A stretch of 64,000 nucleotides of DNA from Pseudomonas fluorescens. GTDB lineage: Bacteria; Pseudomonadota; Gammaproteobacteria; Pseudomonadales; Pseudomonadaceae. How positions within the stretch are numbered: the first letter of the stretch is position 1; every line of letters starts with the position of its first letter. Shown one piece after another: positions 49,595 to 57,148 of this stretch. The notes below the pieces were generated by a model. That model had not been told where the DNA came from. It saw only the letters and a list, made by a program, of their open reading frames with translations, and did not search any database. A program made the translations under genes and the position numbers. The DNA lies in contig NZ_CP012830.1 of assembly GCF_001307155.1 (NCBI RefSeq), positions 2,804,501 to 2,868,500 on the forward strand, read 5' to 3'.

Positions 49595-50400
49595 TGAAGT
49601 TGATTCTTGCCGAACCGTTCAAGAGCCTTTGGGCCGGACGCGATGCGTTCACCGAAGTCGAAGGCCTGAAGGGCGAGGTGTACCGTGAGCTCGAAGCTCG
49701 CCGGACCCTGCGCACCGAAGTGGCCGGGAACGGCTTCTTTGTGAAAATTCACCGCGGCATTGGCTGGGGCGAAATATTCAAGAACCTGCTCACCGCCAAG
49801 CTGCCGGTACTCGGTGCCGGCCAGGAATGGCGGGCTATCCAGCGTTTGCAGGAAGTCGGCGTGCCGACCATGACCGCCGTGGCTTACGGCGAGCGCGGCA
49901 GCAACCCGGCGGACCAGCACTCGTTCATTGTCACCGAAGAGCTGGCGCCGACTGTCAGCCTGGAAGACTTCAGCATCGATTGGGTCAAGCAGCCGCCGGA
50001 GCCAAAACTCAAGCGTGCGCTGATCGCCGAAGTGGCGCGCATGACCGGCATGATGCACCGTGCCGGGGTCAACCACCGCGACTGCTACATCTGCCACTTT
50101 CTGCTGCACACTGATAAACCGGTGACAGCCGACGACTTCAAGCTCTCGGTGATTGATTTGCACCGTGCCCAGACCCGTCGGGCGATCACCCGGCGCTGGC
50201 GTAACAAGGATCTGGCGGCGTTGTATTTCTCGGCGCTGGATATCGGCCTGACGCGTCGCGACAAGCTGCGTTTCCTCAAAGGTTACTTCCAGCAACCCTT
50301 GCGTCAGATTTTGCGTGAGGAAGCGTCGTTGCTGGCGTGGCTCGAGGGCAAGGCCAACAAGCTTTATGAACGCAAGCAGCGCTATGGAGATGCGCTCTGA
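49594..50400 (+). CDS. waaP: LPS core heptose(I) kinase WaaP (RfaP)
   Basis: WaaP phosphorylates heptose I of the LPS inner core with ATP; in P. aeruginosa this is essential for outer-membrane integrity. The 268-residue kinase-fold product has a Lys in the N-lobe (NGFFVKIHRGIGWGEIFKNL), the EEL hinge (FIVTEELAPTVSLEDF), the catalytic HRDCYICHFLL (Asp163) and the metal-site LSVIDLHRAQTRRAITRRWR. The stop overlaps the start of a 35-codon frame, not a full kinase gene. Confidence 0.96.
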   Translation: MKLILAEPFKSLWAGRDAFTEVEGLKGEVYRELEARRTLRTEVAGNGFFVKIHRGIGWGEIFKNLLTAKLPVLGAGQEWRAIQRLQEVGVPTMTAVAYGERGSNPADQHSFIVTEELAPTVSLEDFSIDWVKQPPEPKLKRALIAEVARMTGMMHRAGVNHRDCYICHFLLHTDKPVTADDFKLSVIDLHRAQTRRAITRRWRNKDLAALYFSALDIGLTRRDKLRFLKGYFQQPLRQILREEASLLAWLEGKANKLYERKQRYGDAL

Positions 50401-50507
50401 TGGTGGGGATGGAGCCTGAAACTGCTGTACCGCCAAGAGTCTCGACTCAAGGCCTTCGACACGCGCCGGAACCGGAAGAGCGTGAGACTCTCAAGGGATA
50501 CGAATGA
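50400..50507 (+). CDS. 35-codon frame in the expected wapP position, possible remnant
   Basis: From memory, Pseudomonas LPS loci have a kinase gene (wapP, about 244 codons) between waaP and wapQ. Here only 103 bases separate those genes. They hold a 35-codon frame (MVGMEPETAVPPRVSTQGLR) that starts in an ATG overlapping the waaP stop (TGATG) and ends in a TGA overlapping the next ATG (ATGA). These junctions keep translational coupling across the gap. The peptide is rich in Pro and Glu and has no kinase motif. It may be the product of an in-frame deletion of wapP, a small real gene, or only a coupling leader. A second frame (GWSLKLLYRQESRLKAFDTR) is also open. Confidence 0.35.
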   Translation: MVGMEPETAVPPRVSTQGLRHAPEPEERETLKGYE

Positions 50508-51256
50508 CTGATTTTCTGGCCACTGACGACCGCGAACTGCTGGAGCGTCATGGCCTCGACGGGTTCGATGCCCTATGGACCAGGCGGCTCGATGCAGTGG
50601 ATGAGCCGAACACGTCACAAGACGGTTGGAGCAGCGTTTTCAGGCTGGATCTTGAGGGTAATGGTTACTACCTCAAACGACAGAGCAACTACTTGACGCG
50701 GTCCTTGTTCCGGCCGTTTGGCGAGCCCAGTTTTGCCCGTGAGTTTCGTAACATCAGCCGCTACCAACAGTTGGGAATTCCAGCGCTGCAGGCGGTATTT
50801 TTTGGTGAGCGCAAGCTAGAGGGTGAAGTTCGTGCGATTCTGCTGACGCGTGCACTGGACGGCTGGAATGATCTGGATTCGCTGCTGGAGCAGTGGTCGG
50901 GTCTCAGTGATGCGCAGCAGGCGGGGATTCTGCGTGCCTGTGCGCGGCTTGCACGTCGGCTGCACGATGTGGGTCAAGTGCACGGCTGCTTTTATCCCAA
51001 GCACATTTTTTTGCGGCCTGCTGGCGATGGTTATCAGGCGCAACTGATCGATCTGGAGAAAACCCGGCCGCTGCTGTTTGGTCAGCGCGACCGGATCAAG
51101 GATCTGGAGCCGTTGGTACGCCGGGCGCCGGTCTGGACCTGCGAGGAGGTGCGGCTGTTGCTGGCAACTTATCTGAATCAGTCGGCGAATAGCCCGCAGG
51201 TCGAGCGTTGGGTGCAGCGCCTGATCGCTCGACGCAGCCACAAGGAGACGCGTTGA
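50504..51256 (+). CDS. wapQ: LPS core kinase-like protein of the InaA/WapQ type
   Basis: The 250-residue product belongs to the InaA/WapQ kinase-fold group thought to phosphorylate core heptose. The N-lobe shows VFRLDLEGNGYYLKRQSNYL with the ATP Lys, and the middle shows GIPALQAVFFGERK. The catalytic loop reads VHGCFYPKHIFL, so the HRD Asp seen in WaaP is a Cys; the metal-site Asp is kept in AQLIDLEKTRPLLFG. It may be a divergent enzyme or a pseudokinase. It overlaps the upstream frame and the next gene by a few bases, so it belongs to the same operon. Confidence 0.8.
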   Translation: MTDFLATDDRELLERHGLDGFDALWTRRLDAVDEPNTSQDGWSSVFRLDLEGNGYYLKRQSNYLTRSLFRPFGEPSFAREFRNISRYQQLGIPALQAVFFGERKLEGEVRAILLTRALDGWNDLDSLLEQWSGLSDAQQAGILRACARLARRLHDVGQVHGCFYPKHIFLRPAGDGYQAQLIDLEKTRPLLFGQRDRIKDLEPLVRRAPVWTCEEVRLLLATYLNQSANSPQVERWVQRLIARRSHKETR

Positions 51257-52695
51257 TGCGTTTGTCTGAACTGAAAAGCGCCGGTCGTACGCCAGGCTTG
51301 CCATTGAGCATCGAGCTGGCGGACGCCGCAGGCCCGGCGCAGTTGCAACTGCTCAGCGTGTTGCGGGTTTTGCCGGGCCAGCGTTACGTGGGCGCCGCTG
51401 TTTGGCGCGGGCGTCCGGTGCTGGCCAAACTGTTGGTGGGCAGCAAGGCAGCGCGGCATTTTCAGCGTGAGCTGGACGGTGTCCGTCTGCTCGCCGCTCA
51501 AGGCCTGACCACACCGAGGCTGCTGGCCGATGGCCTGAAGGATGGCGAGGGCGGCTGGCTGCTGTTCGATTTCCTCGAAGGCGCTGAAAGCCTCGGCGAT
51601 GCCTGGAAGCAGGTCGAAGCGCTGCCGGCGCTGGCGGACGAGCAAGCCGCGGTGTTGGCCGAGGCGCTGGCCGCCATTGGTCAATTGCACAGCAAGGGCT
51701 TGTGGCAGGAAGACTTGCATCTGGACAACCTGCTGCGCCACGACGGCCAGCTGTACTTGATCGACGGTGCGGGTATTCGGGTCGAGCAGGCTGGTCAGCC
51801 TTTGTCTCGACAGAAAGTCCTGGAGAACCTCGGGGTGTTTTTCGCTCAACTGCCCAAGTCGCTTGAGCCGTTCATCGAAGAATTGCTGGTGTATTACCTG
51901 TTGAGCAACGGCGAGCATGCCTTGCCACTGGAAGCTTTGCAGAAGCAGGTCGACAAGGTCCGCAGTTGGCGTTTGAAAGACTTCCTGATCAAGGTCGGCC
52001 GCGAATGCACGTTGTTCAGTGTGCAGCGCGGGGCGTTCGGATTGCGCGCGATTCGTCGCGAGGAAGAAGCGGCCATGTTGCCGGTATTGGCGCAGGCCGA
52101 TGCGTTGCTCGATCAGGGGCATCTGTACAAGACCGGTGGTGCGGCGAGTGTTGGCAAGGTCGAGGTGGCGGGGCGCACGCTGCTGGTCAAGCGCTACAAC
52201 ATCAAGGGCGTTGCCCATTGGTTCAAGCGCTTCTGGCGCCCGAGTCGCGCCTGGCATTCATGGCGCGAGGGGCATCGCCTGGGGTTCCTCGGTATCGCTA
52301 CGCCCAAGCCGTTGGCGCTGTTGGAGAAGCGTTTTTTCTGGCTGCGCAGTCGGGCTTATCTGATTACCGAGTACCTTTCGGGGCCGGACATTATTGAGCG
52401 CTTTGCGCCGTTCGTTGAGAGTGGTGAGGCGCCTGAAGCTGAGTTGCTGGCGCTGGATCATTTGTTTGCCGAGCTGATTCGCGAGCGGATCAGTCATGGG
52501 GATTTCAAGGGGCATAATCTGTTTTGGGACAAGGATCGCTGGTCGTTGATCGATCTGGATTCGATGTGTCAGCACGGTTCGCTGAGTAGTTTTGCTCCGG
52601 CGTATGCTCGGGATCGGGCGCGGTTTATGCGTAACTGGCCTGAGGGCAGTGCGCTGTATCGGGTGATTGATCAGCGTTTGCCCAAGAATGTGTAG
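51256..52695 (+). CDS. Double kinase-fold LPS protein (PA5006-like)
   Basis: The 479-residue product contains two kinase-fold modules in one chain. The first has VLAKLLVGSKAARHFQREL and the catalytic loop LWQEDLHLDNLL followed by LYLIDGAGIRVEQ; the second has LLVKRYNIKGVAHWFKRFWR and the catalytic loop ISHGDFKGHNLFWD followed by WSLIDLDSMCQHG. The duplicated domain arrangement corresponds, from memory, to the gene after wapQ in the P. aeruginosa core locus. Both catalytic Asp residues are present, so it is likely an active kinase acting on the core. The start at 51256 overlaps the previous stop (TGATG). It ends the first part of the core operon. Confidence 0.82.
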   Translation: MRLSELKSAGRTPGLPLSIELADAAGPAQLQLLSVLRVLPGQRYVGAAVWRGRPVLAKLLVGSKAARHFQRELDGVRLLAAQGLTTPRLLADGLKDGEGGWLLFDFLEGAESLGDAWKQVEALPALADEQAAVLAEALAAIGQLHSKGLWQEDLHLDNLLRHDGQLYLIDGAGIRVEQAGQPLSRQKVLENLGVFFAQLPKSLEPFIEELLVYYLLSNGEHALPLEALQKQVDKVRSWRLKDFLIKVGRECTLFSVQRGAFGLRAIRREEEAAMLPVLAQADALLDQGHLYKTGGAASVGKVEVAGRTLLVKRYNIKGVAHWFKRFWRPSRAWHSWREGHRLGFLGIATPKPLALLEKRFFWLRSRAYLITEYLSGPDIIERFAPFVESGEAPEAELLALDHLFAELIRERISHGDFKGHNLFWDKDRWSLIDLDSMCQHGSLSSFAPAYARDRARFMRNWPEGSALYRVIDQRLPKNV

Positions 52696-52700
52696 GCGCT

Positions 52701-52970
52701 GAGCTTGCTCGCGATGGCGGCCTGACAGCCGACCAACCTCTCGCAGATGTACATAGATCTACTGTGGGAGCCGAGCTTGCTCGCGATGGCGGCCTGACAG
52801 CCGACCCATCTCTTGCAGATGTACATAGATCTACTGTGGGAGCCGAGCTTGCTCGCGATGGCGGCCTGACAGCCGACCCATCTCTTGCAGATGTACATAG
52901 ATCTACTGTGGGAGCTGAGCTTGCTCGCGATGACGGCCTGACAGCCGACCAACCTCTTGCAGGTGTACAT
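52701..52970 (+). repeat. 72-bp tandem repeat carrying REP-like half units, nearly four copies
   Basis: The unit begins GAGCTTGCTCGCGATGGCGG and ends with the run ATGTACATAGATCTACTGTGGGAGC; unit starts are at 52701, 52773, 52845 and 52917, exactly 72 bases apart, with only a few base changes. The last copy is incomplete. The repeat holds a REP-like GTGGGAGC...GAGCTTGCTCGCGA box, so a REP singlet plus spacer was amplified. It has stop-free frames on both strands only because of its periodicity. It also contains AGATCT. Confidence 0.92.
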
Positions 52971-52975
52971 ATCCA

Positions 52976-53340
52976 TTCCTGCGGTAACGGCCGCTTGCGG
53001 TTTCGCCTGACGGCGACTCACTTTTTTTACAAGCGCCTAAAAAAAGTAAGCAAAAAAACGCTCGCCCCAAGCGTACGGCACCTCGCCTAGGCTCGGCGTC
53101 CCCTCACTCCGGTGTCCATCAGGGGGCATCGCCTACGGTCTGCTTCGCGACGACCTCCTCTCGATGTGTCCGGCTGCGCCGTACGGCGCTGCGCGCCCAC
53201 CCCCTGATGAACACCTCCACTCGGCCTCCCGATAGGGGCGGGCGGATCAAGATCAACAGCAAAGCACGGCGGCCTACCGGCCGGCCTGAGTGGTTGGAGC
53301 GCGTACGGCTTAGATCTCGTTTGATCGTTCGCGGATATAT
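52976..53340. other. Noncoding stretch with long palindromic sequence, no gene seen
   Basis: The stretch carries GGCGACTCACTTTTTTTACA followed by an AAGTAAGCAAAAAAACGCTC segment, then GC-rich sequence with GTACGGC and CGCCTACGG motifs. No start with a ribosome site supports a gene. It looks like a dispersed intergenic element of pseudomonads, from memory only. It separates the kinase gene from a leftward DUF6124 gene. Confidence 0.4.
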
Positions 53341-53346
53341 ACAGAT

Positions 53347-53383
53347 CAAAACGGTGGGGCGGACCGGGCGGCCCACCCCACCG
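53347..53383 (-). terminator. Rho-independent terminator of the DUF6124 gene
   Basis: On the minus strand, ACGGTGGGG and CCCCACCGT form the stem, followed by TTTT; it starts about 7 bases past the stop codon of the DUF6124 gene. Confidence 0.75.
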
Positions 53384-53389
53384 TGCGTG

Positions 53390-53761
53390 TTACGGCGCCT
53401 CTGGCTGATCGAAATTATCCAGTGCCCGGTTCACCAACAATTCCCCCAACGAGATCATTTGCTGAATTGCCAGCGCTACATGTCGGCGGGTGCCTTCAAG
53501 CTCGAAGGCCAGGTCGCTCGCCAGCACATTGACCGAGGCGAGGGTTTCCGAGGCGTGCGCCAACAGCGTCTCATTATCCAGATCGGGGATCACCGCGAAG
53601 ATGTTGGAGGGACGTTTATCGGGCAGGTTGCCCTTGTCGAATGGTGGTTTGAGGTAGTGATCCAGCGCCCGTTCGGCGGCGTCGTGGAGTTTTTTCGAGT
53701 CGTTGGAGGCGTAGGGGGAAGTGCTTGGGGTTTCTGGTGGATTTGGAGTGACTTTGTGCAT
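53390..53761 (-). CDS. DUF6124-type small Pseudomonas protein
   Basis: The 123-residue product (MHKVTPNPPETPSTSPYASN) resembles the DUF6124 family, found nearly only in Pseudomonas and of unknown function. It has a Pro-rich N-terminus, then DSKKLHDAAERALDHYL and a helical C-terminal half. No membrane helix or signal peptide is seen. The start at 53761 has AGGAGC upstream (GAGCTTCACC context); the frame is open to 53902 without similarity. It is transcribed against the LPS operon and has its own terminator. Confidence 0.72.
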   Translation of the reverse strand: MHKVTPNPPETPSTSPYASNDSKKLHDAAERALDHYLKPPFDKGNLPDKRPSNIFAVIPDLDNETLLAHASETLASVNVLASDLAFELEGTRRHVALAIQQMISLGELLVNRALDNFDQPEAP

Positions 53762-53913
53762 GGTGAAGCTCCTTGATGAGTGGAGCCGCCACTGATCGCC
53801 GCGACGCGATGGGAGGTGGCAGCTGTACGCAGGTTCGCGGACCGGGGCATCAAGGAACCCGGCATACCCGAAGGTATCCCGCGCACAGCCGCCATAACGC
53901 AAAGCAGTAGACG

Positions 53914-54010
53914 ATAAAAAAGCGCCAACTGAAAGGAAATGATGGCGCTATGCGCCTTGATTGATCCGGGCCGCGACGCCCGGTCGCTGAATTGGCAGCG
54001 ACCACCAGAG
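53914..54010 (-). ncRNA. Candidate structured small RNA ending in a terminator
   Basis: On the minus strand the stretch forms GGTCGCTG/CAGCGACC (53982-54003), CCGGGC/GCCCGG (53966-53983) and a final AGCGCCA-N15-TGGCGCT hairpin (53921-53949) followed by TTTTTT (to 53915). The first two helices share two bases and exclude or stack on each other. No gene of length or ribosome site lies on this strand. A TATAAA at about 54087 could be its promoter. It may instead be the leader attenuator of the DUF6124 gene, since that gene lies 153 bases downstream. Confidence 0.4.
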
Positions 54011-54017
54011 ACTAGTG

Positions 54018-54197
54018 ATGCGGCTTCCCACCAGCAACCTGAAAAACATGTCGGATGCTTCCCTGAAACCTACAGGCTTTATAAACATCGTTCTTTTTGT
54101 CGTCGTCGCTTGCTGTGTCCTGTTGAATATGAACTTTGTGCGTCAAACAACCTCTGGGTCATTCCCGCCATCTTTACGCTATAATCCCGCCCTTTAG
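54018..54197 (+). CDS. Possible 59-residue membrane peptide upstream of the carbamoyltransferase
   Basis: The frame MRLPTSNLKNMSDASLKPTG is followed by a strong hydrophobic helix (FINIVLFVVVACCVLLNMNF) and a short C-terminal tail. An internal ATG at 54048 would remove ten residues. No clear Shine-Dalgarno is seen, and the TATAAT of the following gene lies in the last codons. It may be a small inner-membrane protein, but it could be chance. Confidence 0.3.
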   Translation: MRLPTSNLKNMSDASLKPTGFINIVLFVVVACCVLLNMNFVRQTTSGSFPPSLRYNPAL

Positions 54198-54276
54198 CTG
54201 TTTCTCGCCCTTTTGCGAGGACACATTATTTCCAGGCGCATGTCGCCTGCATGCAGACTTAAGAGGCTAGACCCCT
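54180..54276 (+). promoter_or_regulatory. Promoter and structured leader of the carbamoyltransferase gene
   Basis: A TATAAT box at 54180-54185 would start a transcript near 54192. The leader has two hairpins (CTCGC/GCGAG at about 54204-54219 and CAGGCG/CGCCTG at 54233-54249) before an AAGAGG ribosome site and a GTG start. This restarts the LPS operon after the interruption at 52.7-54.2 kb. Confidence 0.5.
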
Positions 54277-56034
54277 GTGGCATTGACGATTCTTGGCCTG
54301 TCCGGCGCCCTTAGCCATGATCCTTCCGCAGCCTTGTACATCGACGGCAAGCTGGTCGCGGCTGCTGAAGAAGAGCGCTTCGTACGCGATAAACATGCAA
54401 AGAACCGCATGCCTTACGAATCGGCGAAGTTCTGTCTGGAACAGGCTGGCATCAAACCTTCCGACGTTGACGTAGTGGCGATCCCGTTTGCCCCGATCAG
54501 CCTGTTCGGCAAGGCCCGCTGGCACTACGCCAAGCGTTACTGGTACGCCCCGGATCGCGCACTTGATGCGATCCTGATGGGCAACCGTCGCTACAAGCGC
54601 TATCGCAACAAGATTGTCTGGTGCCTCGAGCAACTGGGCTTCGATCCGAAGAAAATCAAGATCCAGCCGGTCGAGCATCACCTGGCTCACGCCTCCAGTG
54701 CCTACCACTGCTCCGGTTTCAAAGAGAAAACCGCGATCCTCGGGATCGACGGCAAGGGCGAGTACGCCACGACCTTCTTCGGTTATGGCGAGAACGGCAA
54801 GATCCACAAGATCAAGGAATTCTTCGATCCGGATTCCCTCGGTGGCCTGTACGGCGCGATCACCGAGTTTCTCGGTTTTGAAATGCTCGACGGTGAGTTC
54901 AAGGTCATGGGCATGGCGCCGTACGGCGACGCCAGCAAATATGATTTCTCCCGCCTGGCGTCATTCGAAAACGGTGAGCTGGTGATCAACACCGATTACG
55001 CCAACGTCATCGGCCTGCGTCGCTACAAAGAAAAGGGCAAGGGTTTCTACTTCTCGCCGAAGCTGATCGAGTGGCTCGGTCCGAAACGCGAAGGCGATAT
55101 TGCTGACGAGCCGTACATCCACTACGCCGCGAGCATGCAAGCGCTGTTCGAGAAACTGGCGTTGCAGATGATTGACTACTACCTGGGCGACGTGCTCAAG
55201 GAAACCGGCAAGCTGGCGTTTGCTGGCGGCTGTGCGTTGAACGTCAAGCTGAACCAGAAAATCATCGCTCGCGACGACATCAAAGAGTTGTTCGTACAGC
55301 CTGCGTCCGGCGATGCCGGCACGGCGGTGGGTGCTGCGGCTTACGTGTCCCACGCCCGTGGCGTACCGGTCGAGAAGATGGAGCACGTTTACCTCGGCCC
55401 GTCGTACAGCAACGAAGACGTGATCGCGGCTTGTGCTCGTCACCCGAGCGCACCCAAGTGGCGCAAGCTCGATGACATGCCGGAGAAGATCGCCAAAATC
55501 ATGGTCGACGGTAATCCGGTGGCCTGGTTCCAGGGGCGCATGGAGTTCGGTCCGCGTGCGTTGGGCGGTCGTTCGATCATCGGTTGCCCGAGCGCCACAG
55601 GCGTGGCTGACCGGATCAACCACCAGATCAAGTTCCGCGAGCGCTGGAGGCCTTTCTGCCCGTCGATGCTCGACACCGTGGCGCCGCAGATGATCAAGAT
55701 CGATCACCCGGCACCGTTCATGACCTTCACCTTCGAAGTGGCTGAAGAGTGGAAAACCCGCGTGCCGGAAGTCGTCCATGAAGACGGTACGTCCCGTGCC
55801 CAGGTGCTCAAGCGCGAATACAACCCGCGTTACTACGACATGATGAAAGCGCTGGAAGTGCTAACCGGTAACGGCGTGTCGCTGAACACCTCGCTGAACC
55901 GCCGCGGCGAGCCGATGATCTGCTCGCCGACCGACGCCCTGAACATGTTCTTCGGCTCCGATCTACAGTATCTGATCATGGAAGACATTCTGGTGGTCAA
56001 AGACGGCGCGGACGCTTATGACACGCTCGGCTGA
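54277..56034 (+). CDS. wapO: LPS core carbamoyltransferase (NodU/CmcH family)
   Basis: The enzyme transfers a carbamoyl group from carbamoyl phosphate to a core heptose; the P. aeruginosa core has a 7-O-carbamoyl on heptose II. The 585-residue product shows ILGLSGALSHDPSAALYIDG, AAAEEERFVRDKHAKNRMP, the metal-binding HHLAHASSAYHCS, the second domain with FQGRMEFGPRALGGRSIIGCP and TSLNRRGEPMICSPTDAL. GTG at 54277 is used as the start, as in relatives. It overlaps the next gene by 17 bases. Confidence 0.9.
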   Translation: MALTILGLSGALSHDPSAALYIDGKLVAAAEEERFVRDKHAKNRMPYESAKFCLEQAGIKPSDVDVVAIPFAPISLFGKARWHYAKRYWYAPDRALDAILMGNRRYKRYRNKIVWCLEQLGFDPKKIKIQPVEHHLAHASSAYHCSGFKEKTAILGIDGKGEYATTFFGYGENGKIHKIKEFFDPDSLGGLYGAITEFLGFEMLDGEFKVMGMAPYGDASKYDFSRLASFENGELVINTDYANVIGLRRYKEKGKGFYFSPKLIEWLGPKREGDIADEPYIHYAASMQALFEKLALQMIDYYLGDVLKETGKLAFAGGCALNVKLNQKIIARDDIKELFVQPASGDAGTAVGAAAYVSHARGVPVEKMEHVYLGPSYSNEDVIAACARHPSAPKWRKLDDMPEKIAKIMVDGNPVAWFQGRMEFGPRALGGRSIIGCPSATGVADRINHQIKFRERWRPFCPSMLDTVAPQMIKIDHPAPFMTFTFEVAEEWKTRVPEVVHEDGTSRAQVLKREYNPRYYDMMKALEVLTGNGVSLNTSLNRRGEPMICSPTDALNMFFGSDLQYLIMEDILVVKDGADAYDTLG

Positions 56035-57148
56035 ACGCCATGTGCTGCAGTTCTGTCACGGCTATGACGGGCCGTTCCTGGACTGCGCCCGACAGTACGC
56101 GAGCCTGTTTGCAGGGTCTGGTTATCGAGTGACCACGGTGTTTCTCACCGGGGTTGCCGATGCTGACGTTGCGGCAGGCTGTGCGTCTGATGAAGTGTTG
56201 TTCATGGAATACAGCTCCAAGGCCATTCGTGGCCTGAAGCTTTCGGCGATTGCCGATCTGCGCAAAATCGCCCAGTCGCGCAATTTCAGTTTTTGTATCG
56301 CCCACCGTTTCAAGCCGATCTACATCGCCTTGCTCGCAACGCCGCTGCCGGTAATCGGCGTGCACCACGCCTTTGGCGATTACCGGCGGCGGACGCGCAA
56401 GCTGTTCGCGCATATTTTTCGCAAGCGCCTAAGCCTGCTCGGGGTTTCCGATGCGGTCCGCGACGATATGCGCCGTTGTCTGCCGAAGTGGCCGGCGGCG
56501 CGGATTCAAACCCTTTACAACCGCATCGATGTCGACGCGTTGCAGGCCACTCAGGTGTCCTTCGATGAGGCGCGCGACGCCTTGGGGCTGTCGCCGGATG
56601 CGTGGGTGATCGGCAACGTCGGTCGCCTGCACCCGGACAAGGACCAGGCCACTTTGCTGCGCGGCTTTGCCCAGGCCTTGCCGCGTTTGCCGGTCGGCAG
56701 TCAACTGGCGATTCTTGGCTCCGGACGTCTGGAGCAGCGGCTCAAGGATCTGGCTCGTGAAATCGGTATTGGTGACCGTGTGCTGTTTCTCGGTCAGGTG
56801 CCGGAGGCGCGTCGCTACTTTCGGGCTTTCGATGTGTTTGCCCTGAGTTCCGACCACGAGCCATTCGGCATGGTGCTGCTCGAAGCGATGGCCGCCGGTG
56901 TGCCATTACTGGCCACCGCGTGCGGCGGGGCAGCGGAGGTGGTCGAAGGTGTCGGTATTTTGTTCCCGCAGGGGGATGTCGAGCACCTGGCGCTGGGCCT
57001 GCAACATCTGGCGGTGATGAATCAGCACGAGCACCAGGTCTGCGCCGAAATGATGCTTGATCGCCTGCGCGAGCGCTTCTCGGATCGCGCCGTGCACGAG
57101 ACGTTCTGGCGTCTGCCGCACGTCCTTGAACTGACGGCGAGGGCCTGA
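56018..57148 (+). CDS. wapH: Core glycosyltransferase WapH, GT4 family
   Basis: The 376-residue GT-B enzyme follows the carbamoyltransferase in the order known from P. aeruginosa, where WapH adds a glucose to the outer core. Visible are VLQFCHGYDGPFLDCARQYA at the N-terminus, VIGNVGRLHPDKDQATLLRG in the middle, and the donor motif LSSDHEPFGMVLLEAMAAGV. The start at 56018 has the stronger context within a 17-base overlap. The sugar is inferred by synteny only. Confidence 0.83.
   Translation: MTRSAERHVLQFCHGYDGPFLDCARQYASLFAGSGYRVTTVFLTGVADADVAAGCASDEVLFMEYSSKAIRGLKLSAIADLRKIAQSRNFSFCIAHRFKPIYIALLATPLPVIGVHHAFGDYRRRTRKLFAHIFRKRLSLLGVSDAVRDDMRRCLPKWPAARIQTLYNRIDVDALQATQVSFDEARDALGLSPDAWVIGNVGRLHPDKDQATLLRGFAQALPRLPVGSQLAILGSGRLEQRLKDLAREIGIGDRVLFLGQVPEARRYFRAFDVFALSSDHEPFGMVLLEAMAAGVPLLATACGGAAEVVEGVGILFPQGDVEHLALGLQHLAVMNQHEHQVCAEMMLDRLRERFSDRAVHETFWRLPHVLELTARA

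Noticed and set aside
52701..52970. Possible CRISPR array
   Set aside because: The 72-base unit repeats as a whole with no variable spacers and contains a REP box; no cas gene is near.
52671..53021. 116-codon leftward frame with repeated MYICKRWVGCQ units
   Set aside because: It is a translation of the noncoding 72-base tandem repeat (72 is divisible by three, so stops are absent in step).
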